From Mesotaenium endlicherianum (Eukaryota > Streptophyta > Zygnematophyceae > Zygnematales > Mesotaeniaceae): a DNA stretch of 64,000 bases. Shown piece after piece: positions 16,927 through 26,336 of this stretch. The DNA lies in the NCBI GenBank assembly GCA_009602735.1, contig WELA01008653.1:1-64000 (forward strand), in the 5' to 3' direction. Both the position numbers and the translations under genes were made by a program. The notes below the pieces were generated by a model. That model was not told the origin of the DNA, did not search any database, and saw only the letters and a program-made list of their open reading frames with translations. The stretch's first letter is position 1. Each line of letters opens with the position of its first letter.

Positions 16927-17595
16927 ATGCGCATCACCATCACTTCCGCTACCGTTGGGGAATGGATGCCCTCCTTTCTCCAGGTCAATACCCTTTATAC
17001 CGGGCAAAGCCACCGGCTGAAACTCAGCTTTCACCAGTGTGGTGTGGGTATGCTGGCAACAGCGGTATCCTTATCTCGACTAATCGCCGAAGAAAAACCC
17101 GATCTGATCATACAGGCAGGTATTGCCGGCACTTTCGATCCTAAAACCCCGTTGGGCAAACTGGTGGTTGTAAAAGACGAAACACTGGGTGATATGGGTG
17201 TGGAAGAAGATGGCCGATGGAAAGATATTTTCGATCTCAGGCTCGAAAAAAGCAGCTATCATCCTTTTGAAAAAAGAAGACTGCCCAATCCCTGGCTGGC
17301 ACAGTTCAACCTGCTGAAATTACCGGAGGTCAGCGCCATTACAGTGAATGAGGTTACCACACGTGCCGACAGGATGGAGCAGTTAGTAAAAAAATACAAT
17401 CCGCATACCGAAAGTATGGAAGGCGCCGCACTGCATTATGTATGCAGGGAAGCGAATATCCCGTTCATACAGGTAAGGGCTATTTCCAATTATGTAGGCG
17501 AGCGTAACAAAGAGCACTGGAAGATTAAAGAAGCCATCGATAGCCTGAATGAACATTTGTTGAAGTATGTAGAGAAGCTTTATAAAATCAAATGA
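16927..17595 (+). CDS. mqnB: Futalosine hydrolase
   Basis: 222 residues of the nucleoside phosphorylase fold. MqnB splits futalosine into hypoxanthine and dehypoxanthine futalosine in the alternative menaquinone pathway. Family signs are the N-terminal ITITSATVGEW, the glycine loop IIQAGIAGTFDP, and the purine/ribose-binding segment ESMEGAALHYVCREANIPF followed by VRAISNYVGERN. The neighbour 21 bases downstream is mqnD, which strengthens the call over an MTA/SAH nucleosidase. The product acts in the cytoplasm. Confidence 0.93.
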   Translation: MRITITSATVGEWMPSFLQVNTLYTGQSHRLKLSFHQCGVGMLATAVSLSRLIAEEKPDLIIQAGIAGTFDPKTPLGKLVVVKDETLGDMGVEEDGRWKDIFDLRLEKSSYHPFEKRRLPNPWLAQFNLLKLPEVSAITVNEVTTRADRMEQLVKKYNPHTESMEGAALHYVCREANIPFIQVRAISNYVGERNKEHWKIKEAIDSLNEHLLKYVEKLYKIK

Positions 17596-17616
17596 CTCAA
17601 TGCAAACCATAATCGT

Positions 17617-18444
17617 ATGACACTCGGTTTTTCTCCCTGTCCTAATGACACTTTTATTTTCGATGCCCTGGTCAATCACAAGATCGACACCGAAGGACTC
17701 GATTTTGAAGTAGTGTTGGAAGACGTGCAAACCCTCAACGAATGGGCCTTGCAGGGAAAGCTGGATATTTCCAAGATCAGTTACGGCGTACTGCCCCTGG
17801 TGCTGGAACAATATGTGGTGCTGAACAGCGGTGGCGCATTGGGCGTAGGCGTAGGACCATTACTGATTGCCAAAAAAGCCATTGATATGGCCAATGTAGA
17901 CCAACTGACTGTAGCTATACCAGGCATCAATACCACTGCACATATTTTATTCTCACAGGCATTCCCCAAAGCCCAAAACAAATCTTTCCGGGTATTCCAT
18001 GAAATCGAGCAACTGGTACTCAATGGAACGGTTGACCTGGGCGTGATCATCCACGAGAACAGATTTACTTACCAGCAAAAGGGATTGCATAAACTGATGG
18101 ACCTGGGTGAATATTGGGAGCGGCACACAAAAGTACCCATACCATTGGGCGGCATCGTAGTGAAGCGCAATATGGAAACCGCGCTCGCAGAAAAAATCGA
18201 CAGGCTCATTCGCAAGAGCATTGATTATGCCTTTGCACATTATCCGCATTTATCTGATTATATCAAACAACAGGCACAGGAAATGAGCGAGAAAGTGATG
18301 CGCCAGCACATCGATCTCTATGTGAACAACTATTCACTCTACCTGGGAACCGATGGCAAGCAGGCGGTACAAACATTACTGGATGTATATGCCCGGATGA
18401 ACAATACCGGTAGTCCGGCAAACAAGGCCGTTTTTATTTCTTGA
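17617..18444 (+). CDS. mqnD: 1,4-dihydroxy-6-naphthoate synthase
   Basis: 275 residues with the periplasmic-binding-protein-like fold of MqnD, the enzyme that turns cyclic dehypoxanthine futalosine into 1,4-dihydroxy-6-naphthoate. The start LGFSPCPNDTFIFDALV is the family signature. GVGVGPLLIA and the metal/substrate pocket segments TVAIPGINTTAH and DLGVIIHENRFTY follow. It is co-directional with mqnB (21 bases), so the two consecutive-pathway genes form an operon. mqnA, mqnC and mqnE are not in the window. Confidence 0.94.
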   Translation: MTLGFSPCPNDTFIFDALVNHKIDTEGLDFEVVLEDVQTLNEWALQGKLDISKISYGVLPLVLEQYVVLNSGGALGVGVGPLLIAKKAIDMANVDQLTVAIPGINTTAHILFSQAFPKAQNKSFRVFHEIEQLVLNGTVDLGVIIHENRFTYQQKGLHKLMDLGEYWERHTKVPIPLGGIVVKRNMETALAEKIDRLIRKSIDYAFAHYPHLSDYIKQQAQEMSEKVMRQHIDLYVNNYSLYLGTDGKQAVQTLLDVYARMNNTGSPANKAVFIS

Positions 18445-18478
18445 GTGTTTTACCGAAATTGCCTTTAAATCTGTTGTT

Positions 18479-20050
18479 TTGAAAAGACTCCGTTTGCTCT
18501 CGCTGGCGCTGTTATCGGGCATGCTGCTGATAGCTGCCTGGCCGGTATCTCCCCTAACACCTCTGATCTTTATTGCCTGGGCACCCTTGTTGGGTATTGC
18601 TGATCAGGACATCAAACGCAATCCTTTCTTCGGTTATACTTTTCTCACTGTTCTTTTATGGAATACCGGCACCACCTGGTGGATATGGAATTCAACAGAT
18701 GTGGGTACCATCGCCGCTATCCTTACCAATACATTGCTCATGTGTTTGCCCTGGTGGGGTTATCACATTTTCAAAAAAAAATACGGTCGCCGTTTGGGCT
18801 ATACAGCATTGGTTTGTTTTTGGATGTTGTTTGAATACATTCATTTCAACTGGCAATTGAGCTGGCCATGGTTAACGTTGGGAAATGCATTTGCGTTGCA
18901 TCCGGGATGGATACAATGGTATGAATATACCGGCGTGGCGGGAGGAACTTTGTGGGTGTTGATCGCTAATATCTTATGCTTTGAATTATTCCTTTCACTA
19001 CGCAATAACAGACAAAGAACCATCAGGCTTTCCGTACTCCTTATTACTTTATTCACTATTTCGCTGAATGCATCCTGGTTATCGCAGCCTGCAGAAAATA
19101 AAACAGTTGCGCCCGGCAATGTTGTCATTGTTCAACCCAATGTAGATCCTTATGGTAAATATGCAGCAGGCAATGAAGCGGCGCAGGTAGCACAACTGGT
19201 GCAGCTTTCCGAATCCGCCATCGATACAGCTACACGATTACTGCTCTGGCCCGAAACGGCCATGAGCGCACAGGAATGGCAACACCGTATCAGGGATAAT
19301 TCTTTTTATCAACCTGTTTTTGCATTAGCAGCCCGTCATCCTCAACTCACTATTCTTTCGGGCATCGACAGTTATAAAAGTTATGGGACTACCCCATCAA
19401 CCCTCACCGCGCGACAAGCACCCGATGGCACTTATTACGATGCAATGAATGCCGCAGTGGCGATCAAAGACAGAGAACCGCTTCAATTCTATGATAAAAG
19501 CAAATTGGTTCCCGGGGTAGAATCACTACCCGACTTTCTGCATTTCATGGCGCCGGTCTTTGAAAAATTCGGCGGCACCACCGGTGGTTACGGACGTTCC
19601 AATGAATCTGCGGCATTCCAGGTAAAAGGCAATCCCTATATTACTGCTCCCATTATATGCTACGAAAGTGTTTATGGTGAATATGTTGGCACCTATGTAC
19701 AAAAAGGCGCCAACCTGTTAACCATCATGACCAACGACGGATGGTGGGGCAATACGCCAGGGCACCGGCAGCACCTGCAATATGCACGCTTACGTGCTAT
19801 TGAAACACGCAGATGGGTGGCCCGTAGCGCTAATACCGGTATCTCGGCTGTGATCGATCCGTCGGGAAATATTCATGAAACTCAACCGTGGGACCGGGCA
19901 GCTGTTATTAAATACAATATCCCCACAACCGATACCCTGACTTTTTATGTGCGCTATGGCGATTATATCTACAAAACCATATCACTGCTTGCTTTGTTAT
20001 TGCTTGCCTGGCATTTATTGATCTGGGTTAAAAGAAAGTGGAGTAAATAA
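18479..20050 (+). CDS. lnt: Apolipoprotein N-acyltransferase
   Basis: 523 residues, starting at a TTG codon (TTG AAA AGA CTC); the next in-frame ATG is 13 codons further on and would cut into the first helix. Lnt adds the third acyl chain to bacterial lipoproteins in the inner membrane. About six N-terminal membrane helices (residues ~5-200) precede the periplasmic nitrilase-like domain. Its triad is visible: Glu259 (LLWPETAMS), Lys342 (FYDKSKLVPGVE) and Cys394 (PIICYESVYG). A last helix follows (LLALLLLAWHLLIWVKRK). An alpha/beta hydrolase gene starts two bases after the stop. Confidence 0.95.
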   Translation: MKRLRLLSLALLSGMLLIAAWPVSPLTPLIFIAWAPLLGIADQDIKRNPFFGYTFLTVLLWNTGTTWWIWNSTDVGTIAAILTNTLLMCLPWWGYHIFKKKYGRRLGYTALVCFWMLFEYIHFNWQLSWPWLTLGNAFALHPGWIQWYEYTGVAGGTLWVLIANILCFELFLSLRNNRQRTIRLSVLLITLFTISLNASWLSQPAENKTVAPGNVVIVQPNVDPYGKYAAGNEAAQVAQLVQLSESAIDTATRLLLWPETAMSAQEWQHRIRDNSFYQPVFALAARHPQLTILSGIDSYKSYGTTPSTLTARQAPDGTYYDAMNAAVAIKDREPLQFYDKSKLVPGVESLPDFLHFMAPVFEKFGGTTGGYGRSNESAAFQVKGNPYITAPIICYESVYGEYVGTYVQKGANLLTIMTNDGWWGNTPGHRQHLQYARLRAIETRRWVARSANTGISAVIDPSGNIHETQPWDRAAVIKYNIPTTDTLTFYVRYGDYIYKTISLLALLLLAWHLLIWVKRKWSK

Positions 20051-20052
20051 TC

Positions 20053-20853
20053 ATGCAACGTTTTTTCTCATACCGGCACCAAAGCATCTCCTATCGCATC
20101 GAAGGCGAAGGCAAACCAGTAATATTGCTGCATGGCTTCGGGGAAGACGGTCATATCTGGGGCCAGCAAATTGCTTACCTGAAAGCACATTGCCAGCTCA
20201 TTGTTCCCGACCTTCCCGGAAGCGGTTCTTCGCAAATACTCTCTTCAACATCATCTGCCATTTCCATTGAAGATTATGCCGATTGTATCCATGCATTGCT
20301 GGAACATGAAAAAATAACTTCCTGCATCATGCTGGGGCACAGCATGGGAGGATATATCATGCTGGCTTTTGCAGAAAAGTATCCTGCGCTGTTAACGGGC
20401 ATCGGATTGGTGCACTCCACTGCATTTGCGGATAGTGCCGAGAAAAAACAAAACCGCACACGGGGTATTGAACTCATGGAAACATATGGCGGCCAGCAAT
20501 TCCTGAAAACAACCATTCCCAATTTATTCGGACCGGCATTCAAACAAACACATCCCGCACAAATAGAAAACCTCATCGCAGCTGCTTCAGGTTTTTCTAC
20601 TCATGCATTGCAGCAGTATTATGCAGCCATGCGTGACCGGCCCGACAGGACCCATGTATTGAAAAGCAACCCATTACCTGTTTTATTCGTTATAGGAACA
20701 GAAGACGTAGCTGCTCCCATGAACGATGTTTTAAAACAAACGCATTTACCTTTAAAATCATACATTCATGTACTCGAGGGCATAGGCCACATGAGTATGT
20801 GGGAGGCGCCGATATTATTAAACCAACACCTGCTCGTTTTTATCAAAAGTTAG
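20053..20853 (+). CDS. Alpha/beta hydrolase
   Basis: 266 residues with the alpha/beta-hydrolase fold. Visible are the oxyanion HGFGEDGHIWG segment, the nucleophile elbow GHSMGG with Ser97, the acid in FVIGTEDVAAP and the general-base His in EGIGHMSMWEAP. It resembles BioH/MenH-like esterases and C-C hydrolases, but the substrate cannot be read from sequence. There is no signal peptide, so it should be cytoplasmic. It is packed against lnt (2 bases) and a T9SS cargo gene (11 bases). The nearby menaquinone genes make a quinone-related or biotin-related substrate only a loose guess. Confidence 0.85.
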   Translation: MQRFFSYRHQSISYRIEGEGKPVILLHGFGEDGHIWGQQIAYLKAHCQLIVPDLPGSGSSQILSSTSSAISIEDYADCIHALLEHEKITSCIMLGHSMGGYIMLAFAEKYPALLTGIGLVHSTAFADSAEKKQNRTRGIELMETYGGQQFLKTTIPNLFGPAFKQTHPAQIENLIAAASGFSTHALQQYYAAMRDRPDRTHVLKSNPLPVLFVIGTEDVAAPMNDVLKQTHLPLKSYIHVLEGIGHMSMWEAPILLNQHLLVFIKS

Positions 20854-20864
20854 CTGTACCGCTT

Positions 20865-23483
20865 ATGAAGAAACTGCTCTTCATAATAAGCATCTTACTA
20901 TTTTCTTTGCCTGCTATTGCCAAGCATATTGCCGGAGGTGAATTGATGTATCAATACCTGGGTGATGCCGGTGGAGGCAACAGCAATTATCTCCTCACTT
21001 TACGGCTTTTCAGGGATTGCTTTTCTACAGGCCCGCTCCTCGAAAGGGAACAGGTAAACGTGGGCGTCTATGATGAAAACAACAACCTCATTAGAACTGT
21101 TATACTGCCTATTTCAGGAGCCGTCAGCACGCTCATACTCAATACCGGCGCTTTCCCTTGCCTGGTGGGAAATGTAAATGTTTGTTACCAGGTGGCTTTG
21201 TACACCAATACCGTAACCTTGCCCGATAATACCGGCGGATATACACTGTCGCGCACCGGTTGTTGCCGGATCGATAATATCTCGGGCTTGTCACAACCCA
21301 GTTCTGTGGGCAGCAATTATGTAACGCATATACCCGGAAGAAATACACTGCCGATAGGCCACAACAGCAGTCCCACTTTCAACATCAAAGACACCGCACT
21401 CGTATGTGCCAACCGTAAATTCTCACTCGATTTCGGCGCCACTGATGCCGACAACGATTCGCTCAGTTATGCCTTCTGCAATGCTTATACTTCAAGGAGC
21501 GGTTCCAACAACCAACCGCCGGCTGCTGTCCTTTCATTGATCCCTATTCCTTATGCATATCCATACAGCGGTGCACAACCTTTGGGGCCAGGCGTTAGCA
21601 TCGATGAAAAAACAGGCATGATTCAAGGAGTTGCCCCGCCGGAAGGACAGTACGTGGTGAATGTATGCGTTACGGAATGGCGCAACGGAAATCCTATTTC
21701 CGAACACAGAAAAGATTTTATTCTCAAAGTGCAGAACTGTGATATTGCGGAAGCTGTTCTTCCTTCCAGGATCGTTCGTTGTGATACCAACCTCGTGAAG
21801 TTTGAAAATCTTTCAGTTTCATCGGCCATCACAAGCTATCGATGGGATTTTGGCGACCCACGGAGTCCGGCTATAGACTCAACACCTACTCCCACCCATG
21901 TTTATACAGATACCGGCACTTATACCGTGCATCTATTCATCAAAGGACCTAAAGGTTGTACTGGAAGCGATAGCACCAAAGTAATGGTATACCCGGGATT
22001 CAAACCTGCATTTACCATAAAGGGCAGTTGTTATTTCAAACCTTACCAGTTCACCGATGCAAGCTTTGCCAGGTACGGCGTAATCAACAGTTGGTTCTGG
22101 TATTTCAATGATGCGGCTACCGATGGTAAGGACACTTCTCACCGGCAATACCCTTCTTATACATATAAACAACCCGATACCAGCAATATACGCCTCATTG
22201 TAAGTAGCAATAAAGGATGTGTTGACACTGCATTTCAAACATTGATCGTGAGAGACAAACCGTTCATTGCCGTCCCTTTTCATGATACGCTGATTTGCAG
22301 CATCGATACGCTTCCCATTAATGTAAAAGGCAAAGGCAATTTTTCCTGGCTTCCCAACAAAAACATCCTCAATGCCAATACAGCTAACCCGCTTGTATTC
22401 CCGCAAGACACTACCCGATATATTGTAAGTTTAAACGATGGCAGTTGCATCAATACCGATACCGTTACCGTGAACGTGTTATCTTATATCACGGTACAGC
22501 TGAGACCTGATACCGTTGTATGCGCTACCGATACATTCCAGCTGCATCCCGTCAGTCATGCGTTGCGTTATCAGTGGACGCCGGTTGCATCGCTCAATAA
22601 TCCGTTGGTCAAGTATCCGCTGGCAAATCCCGCAAGTAACACCACCTATTCCGTTATCGCCAACCTGGGCAAATGCGAAGCTTCGGCACATATTTTTGTA
22701 AAGATTTCTCCTTACCCCGTTGCGCGGATGGCCATACCCGATACGACCATCTGTTATGGTTCAAGGGTAGCACTCAAAGCTTCTTATACCGGTACGAATT
22801 ACCAATGGTCGCCTACTGTTTCGCTCATCAACACGCGTACATTGACGCCCGTTGCAGGTCCGGGAAAAAGCACCCGTTATTTTTTCACAGTCATCGATAC
22901 CACGGCAGGCGCTTGTCCCAAAGCAGTAAGCGATTCCGTAAATATTACCGTTATTCCTATGATTATGGTAGACGTAGGAAAAGATACTTCTGTGGTAGCA
23001 GATCAGCCTTTACAATTGAATGCTGTTGCGCCTATGGCCAACCGCTTTTTGTGGGCGCCTGCAACCGGACTCAATCAGGTCAATATCGCCAACCCGGTTG
23101 CACAATTGGGTATTGATATCGATTCTATCCGTTACCGGGTGTTCGCTTATGGGGCAGGCGGATGTTACGGAGAAGATGATATAGTGATACGTATTTTCAA
23201 AACGCAGCCTGAAATATTCGTACCCAGCGCATTTACGCCCAATGGAGATGGCAAGAACGATTTGCTGAAACCCATGATCGTAGGCATCAGTACGTTGCGG
23301 TATTTCAGGGTACTGAACCGTTGGGGACAAATCGTATTCAGTACCAGCGAGCCGGGGAAAGGCTGGGATGGAACTTTTAATGGACTGAAGCAACCTGCGG
23401 GTACTTATATTTATATGACCGAGGGTATGGATTATACGGGTAAGGTGGTATCCAGGAAAGGAACTGTTGTATTGATCCGTTGA
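20865..23483 (+). CDS. Secreted PKD-domain protein with type B T9SS sorting domain, copy 1
   Basis: 872 residues from the ATG at 20865, chosen because it opens a clear signal peptide (MKKLLFIISILLFSLPAIA). Mature protein starts KHIAGGELMYQYLG, a pattern common in large Bacteroidota surface proteins. A PKD fold is visible near residues 310-370 (SYRWDFGDPRSP, then YTDTGTYTVHLFIKG). Ig-like segments follow. The last ~90 residues form the gliding-motility-associated / type B C-terminal domain (EIFVPSAFTPNGDGKNDLLK, NRWGQIVFSTSEPGKGWDGT, ending RKGTVVLIR). This directs export through the T9SS, whose translocon SprA is encoded at 3656-11017. The role is probably surface or matrix. A paralogue follows directly. 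Confidence 0.9.
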   Translation: MKKLLFIISILLFSLPAIAKHIAGGELMYQYLGDAGGGNSNYLLTLRLFRDCFSTGPLLEREQVNVGVYDENNNLIRTVILPISGAVSTLILNTGAFPCLVGNVNVCYQVALYTNTVTLPDNTGGYTLSRTGCCRIDNISGLSQPSSVGSNYVTHIPGRNTLPIGHNSSPTFNIKDTALVCANRKFSLDFGATDADNDSLSYAFCNAYTSRSGSNNQPPAAVLSLIPIPYAYPYSGAQPLGPGVSIDEKTGMIQGVAPPEGQYVVNVCVTEWRNGNPISEHRKDFILKVQNCDIAEAVLPSRIVRCDTNLVKFENLSVSSAITSYRWDFGDPRSPAIDSTPTPTHVYTDTGTYTVHLFIKGPKGCTGSDSTKVMVYPGFKPAFTIKGSCYFKPYQFTDASFARYGVINSWFWYFNDAATDGKDTSHRQYPSYTYKQPDTSNIRLIVSSNKGCVDTAFQTLIVRDKPFIAVPFHDTLICSIDTLPINVKGKGNFSWLPNKNILNANTANPLVFPQDTTRYIVSLNDGSCINTDTVTVNVLSYITVQLRPDTVVCATDTFQLHPVSHALRYQWTPVASLNNPLVKYPLANPASNTTYSVIANLGKCEASAHIFVKISPYPVARMAIPDTTICYGSRVALKASYTGTNYQWSPTVSLINTRTLTPVAGPGKSTRYFFTVIDTTAGACPKAVSDSVNITVIPMIMVDVGKDTSVVADQPLQLNAVAPMANRFLWAPATGLNQVNIANPVAQLGIDIDSIRYRVFAYGAGGCYGEDDIVIRIFKTQPEIFVPSAFTPNGDGKNDLLKPMIVGISTLRYFRVLNRWGQIVFSTSEPGKGWDGTFNGLKQPAGTYIYMTEGMDYTGKVVSRKGTVVLIR

Positions 23484-23520
23484 TAAAATGACTTGCTGAT
23501 CTTTTTATCAGTTTTATCAA
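23480..23520 (+). terminator. Bulged stem-loop at the stop codon between the two cargo paralogues
   Basis: Outer arms TTGATAAAA (23480-23488) and TTTTATCAA (23512-23520) are perfect complements. An inner stem CTGAT/ATCAG (23496-23500 and 23507-23511) closes a CTTTTT loop, with a seven-base bulge on the left side. It overlaps the TGA stop of copy 1. It may stop or attenuate transcription into copy 2, but lacks a strong trailing U-run. Confidence 0.4.
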
Positions 23521-23557
23521 AATGCTAACTTGCAGAGCTGTATTTTCACATCTCAGC

Positions 23558-26239
23558 ATGAAAAAAATACTTGTCTTTTTATTCCTGTTGTTTTCTGCAA
23601 ATGTTTTTGCGGGACATATTGCCGGTGGGGAAATTTATTACAAATACTTAGGTCCTGGCAGTGCAACCGGGAGTTCGAGATATAGTATTACGCTAAGATT
23701 GTTCAGGGAATGTAACCCTCCGGCACCGCCCGGTGGTACAGGAATAGCGCAACTGCCTGGCAGTGTATTATTGAACGTTTACAATAACACATCTCCTTCT
23801 TCCCAGTACGGGTCGCAACTGACTGCCCAGTTAACCGGAGGCTTTCAACAACTGGCAATCACTACCCCTAATCCGTGCATTACTAATCCGCCAAGCGTTT
23901 GTTATCAAATAGGCAGCTATACCATTCCTTCCATTGAACTACCGAATACTGCTGCTGGGTACATTGTGGCGTATCAAACCTGTTGCAGAACTTACGGGAT
24001 TGATAACTTACAGGGGGTACAGATACCAAGTGTGAGCTACATTACCGATGGCGCCACCTACACCTGTCAGATACCTGGCACCAGTCAGCTTTCATTTGGT
24101 AACAATTCCAGCCCGGTCTTTGCATTAAAAGACACCACGCTTGTATGTAATGCCTCTCCGTTTAAACTAGACTTTAGTGCAACCGATCCCGATCCTGGAG
24201 ATTCTTTGTCTTACGCTTTTTGTGCCGCATATGATAGAGGTAATACGACAAGTGCAGGCTCAACCAATTACAGTTCCCCACCTTTCAATAACATTAACTA
24301 TGTTTCGGGATTTAGTGGTGCACAGCCATTGGGGCCTAATGTAACCATCGATCCGGTTACAGGCATTATATCTGGTCGTGCCCCGGCAACCGGACGGTAT
24401 GTTGTAACTGTTTGCATCACTGAATGGAGAAATAAAGTACCTATCTCTACCCATAGGAAAGACTTTACACTCATTGTAAAAGACTGCCAGCTTACTACTG
24501 CACAGTTGAAACCCACTTACGTCAACTGCGATAGCACGTCTGTTTATTTTGAGAACCAGGCTTCCAGCCCCATCACTTCCTATCTCTGGGACTTTGGAGA
24601 AAAAAACAATACCACTTCAACACAACCAACACCCACACACCAATACCAGGATACCGGCACTTATGTTTTAAAACTAAAAGTGACCAATGCGGCCGGCTGC
24701 CAGGATTCTACCACTGCCACCGTGAAAATATATCCGGGCTTTACACCTCAATTCAATATCAAGGGAAGCTGTTATTTCAACCCTTATCAATTCTCCGATG
24801 CTACCATTGCGAAATACGGCGCCGTCAACAGCTGGCGATGGAATTTTGGTGATACTACCACAGTGGCAGATACTGCCACCAGTAAAAACAGTGCCTGGAA
24901 ATATCCGGTTCCCATGAACGCGAAAGTTACGCTGGTAGTTTCCAGCAGCAAAGGCTGTCTCGATTCTACAATCCAGGTATTGAAGGTAGCAGATAAACCA
25001 ACCGTTAATCTTCCTTTCAGAGATACACTGATCTGCAGTATCGATACATTGGTGTTGAAAGTAAACGCCTCAAACGGCGCAACCGTCAATTGGGTACCCA
25101 ACAATACGGCCAATCAGGCCCGCATATTGATGGCGAACACGGCGAATCCATTGGTCTTCCCCAAAGACACCACAAGCTATATTGTTACCATCAACGACAA
25201 TGGTTGCATTAATTCAGATTCGGTGAAGGTGAATGTGTTGAATTATATTACGGTGCAGTTGGGTCCCGATACCACGATCTGCGCTACCGATTCCATCACA
25301 TTGCGTCCTGTCAGCTATGCCCTGAGTTACCGGTGGAGTCCCGCTTATGCTTTGAACAATGCTGCTATTAAGAACCCGCTTGCGGCTCCGTTGGTCAATA
25401 CCACTTACCAGGTGCTGGCCAACCTGGGTAAGTGCCAGGCCAATGCGCAGATACAGTTGAAAGTAGCTCCTTATCCGGTTATATCCGTTTTCTCGCGCGA
25501 TACTGCCATTTGTTACGGCAACAGCGTACCGTTGCATGCAAGCTCCAATGCCAGCATCTTCACTTGGTCGCCCGCCGGAAGTATGATCCTGGCCAACACC
25601 CTGAATCCTGTTGCGGGCCCTGTGCGTACCACCCGTTATGTACTCACGGTGCGCGATACCAGTACTGCCGGATGCCCCAAGCCAGTGAACAATACTGTAG
25701 TGGTAACTGTTATACCCCCCATGACTGTCAACGCCGGAAGCGATACCTCCGTACTGGCTAATCAGCCATTACAATTGAATGCAACCGGTTCGGGCACGCT
25801 TTTCAGTTGGTTTCCCGCTACCTGGCTCAATAACCCGCGCGTTGCCAATCCAATTGCCACTATACCTGCATCAGTTGATTCTATCCGGTATAAGGTGCGC
25901 GTTACCGACAGTATCGGTTGTTATGGAGAAGATGTGATGACCGTTCGTATTTACAAAACAGGGCCTGAAATATTTGTCCCCAGCGCATTCTCGCCCAATG
26001 GAGATGGCAGGAACGATATACTCAAACCCATCATGGTAGGTATCAAACAATTGTTCTATTTCAGGATTTACAACCGATGGGGACAATTGTTGTTCTCTAC
26101 TTCAGAAACCGGTAAGGGATGGGATGGTACTTTCTCCGGCGTAAAACAGGCCAGCGGAACCTATGTGTATGAAACCCAGGGAGTGGATTATACCGGTAAA
26201 AACGTACTCAGAAAAGGAACAGTAGTATTAATTAGATAA
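23558..26239 (+). CDS. Secreted PKD-domain protein with type B T9SS sorting domain, copy 2
   Basis: 893 residues from the ATG at 23558 (signal peptide MKKILVFLFLLFSANVFA). It is collinear with the preceding gene: the same GHIAGGEIYYKYLG opening, the same cysteine-rich segment (YQTCCRTYG here, LSRTGCCRID there), PKD fold (SYLWDFGEKNNT, YQDTGTYVLKLKV), IKGSCYFNPYQFSDA, and C-terminal type B domain (EIFVPSAFSPNGDGRNDILK to RKGTVVLIR). The two are an old tandem duplication: every domain matches but the sequences have diverged throughout. It should be exported through SprA/T9SS to the cell surface. Function beyond that is unknown. The stop codon lies at the left arm of an inverted repeat. Confidence 0.9.
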   Translation: MKKILVFLFLLFSANVFAGHIAGGEIYYKYLGPGSATGSSRYSITLRLFRECNPPAPPGGTGIAQLPGSVLLNVYNNTSPSSQYGSQLTAQLTGGFQQLAITTPNPCITNPPSVCYQIGSYTIPSIELPNTAAGYIVAYQTCCRTYGIDNLQGVQIPSVSYITDGATYTCQIPGTSQLSFGNNSSPVFALKDTTLVCNASPFKLDFSATDPDPGDSLSYAFCAAYDRGNTTSAGSTNYSSPPFNNINYVSGFSGAQPLGPNVTIDPVTGIISGRAPATGRYVVTVCITEWRNKVPISTHRKDFTLIVKDCQLTTAQLKPTYVNCDSTSVYFENQASSPITSYLWDFGEKNNTTSTQPTPTHQYQDTGTYVLKLKVTNAAGCQDSTTATVKIYPGFTPQFNIKGSCYFNPYQFSDATIAKYGAVNSWRWNFGDTTTVADTATSKNSAWKYPVPMNAKVTLVVSSSKGCLDSTIQVLKVADKPTVNLPFRDTLICSIDTLVLKVNASNGATVNWVPNNTANQARILMANTANPLVFPKDTTSYIVTINDNGCINSDSVKVNVLNYITVQLGPDTTICATDSITLRPVSYALSYRWSPAYALNNAAIKNPLAAPLVNTTYQVLANLGKCQANAQIQLKVAPYPVISVFSRDTAICYGNSVPLHASSNASIFTWSPAGSMILANTLNPVAGPVRTTRYVLTVRDTSTAGCPKPVNNTVVVTVIPPMTVNAGSDTSVLANQPLQLNATGSGTLFSWFPATWLNNPRVANPIATIPASVDSIRYKVRVTDSIGCYGEDVMTVRIYKTGPEIFVPSAFSPNGDGRNDILKPIMVGIKQLFYFRIYNRWGQLLFSTSETGKGWDGTFSGVKQASGTYVYETQGVDYTGKNVLRKGTVVLIR

Positions 26240-26325
26240 TTCGGCAATTCGACAATTTTACAATGAGAAGTGTTTGGTTCTAAGGTTACCATTGTCGAAT
26301 TACCGAATTGTCGAATTGCCGAATT
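26238..26325. repeat. Inverted repeat AATTCGGCAATTCGACAAT with an extra partial copy
   Basis: A 19-base arm at 26238-26256 is perfectly complementary to 26307-26325. A further near-copy of the right arm (one difference) lies at 26291-26309. The left arm begins inside the TAA stop of the T9SS cargo gene. It could fold as a hairpin terminator or represent a mobile palindromic repeat. Confidence 0.75.
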
Positions 26326-26332
26326 AAATTTG
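26325..26332 (+). promoter_or_regulatory. Candidate -7 element TAAATTTG
   Basis: Matches the Bacteroidota sigma -7 consensus TAnnTTTG. It lies only four bases before the ATG of the SDR gene, so a transcript from it would have almost no leader. No clear -33 TTG box is seen. Confidence 0.3.
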
Positions 26333-26336
26333 TAGT

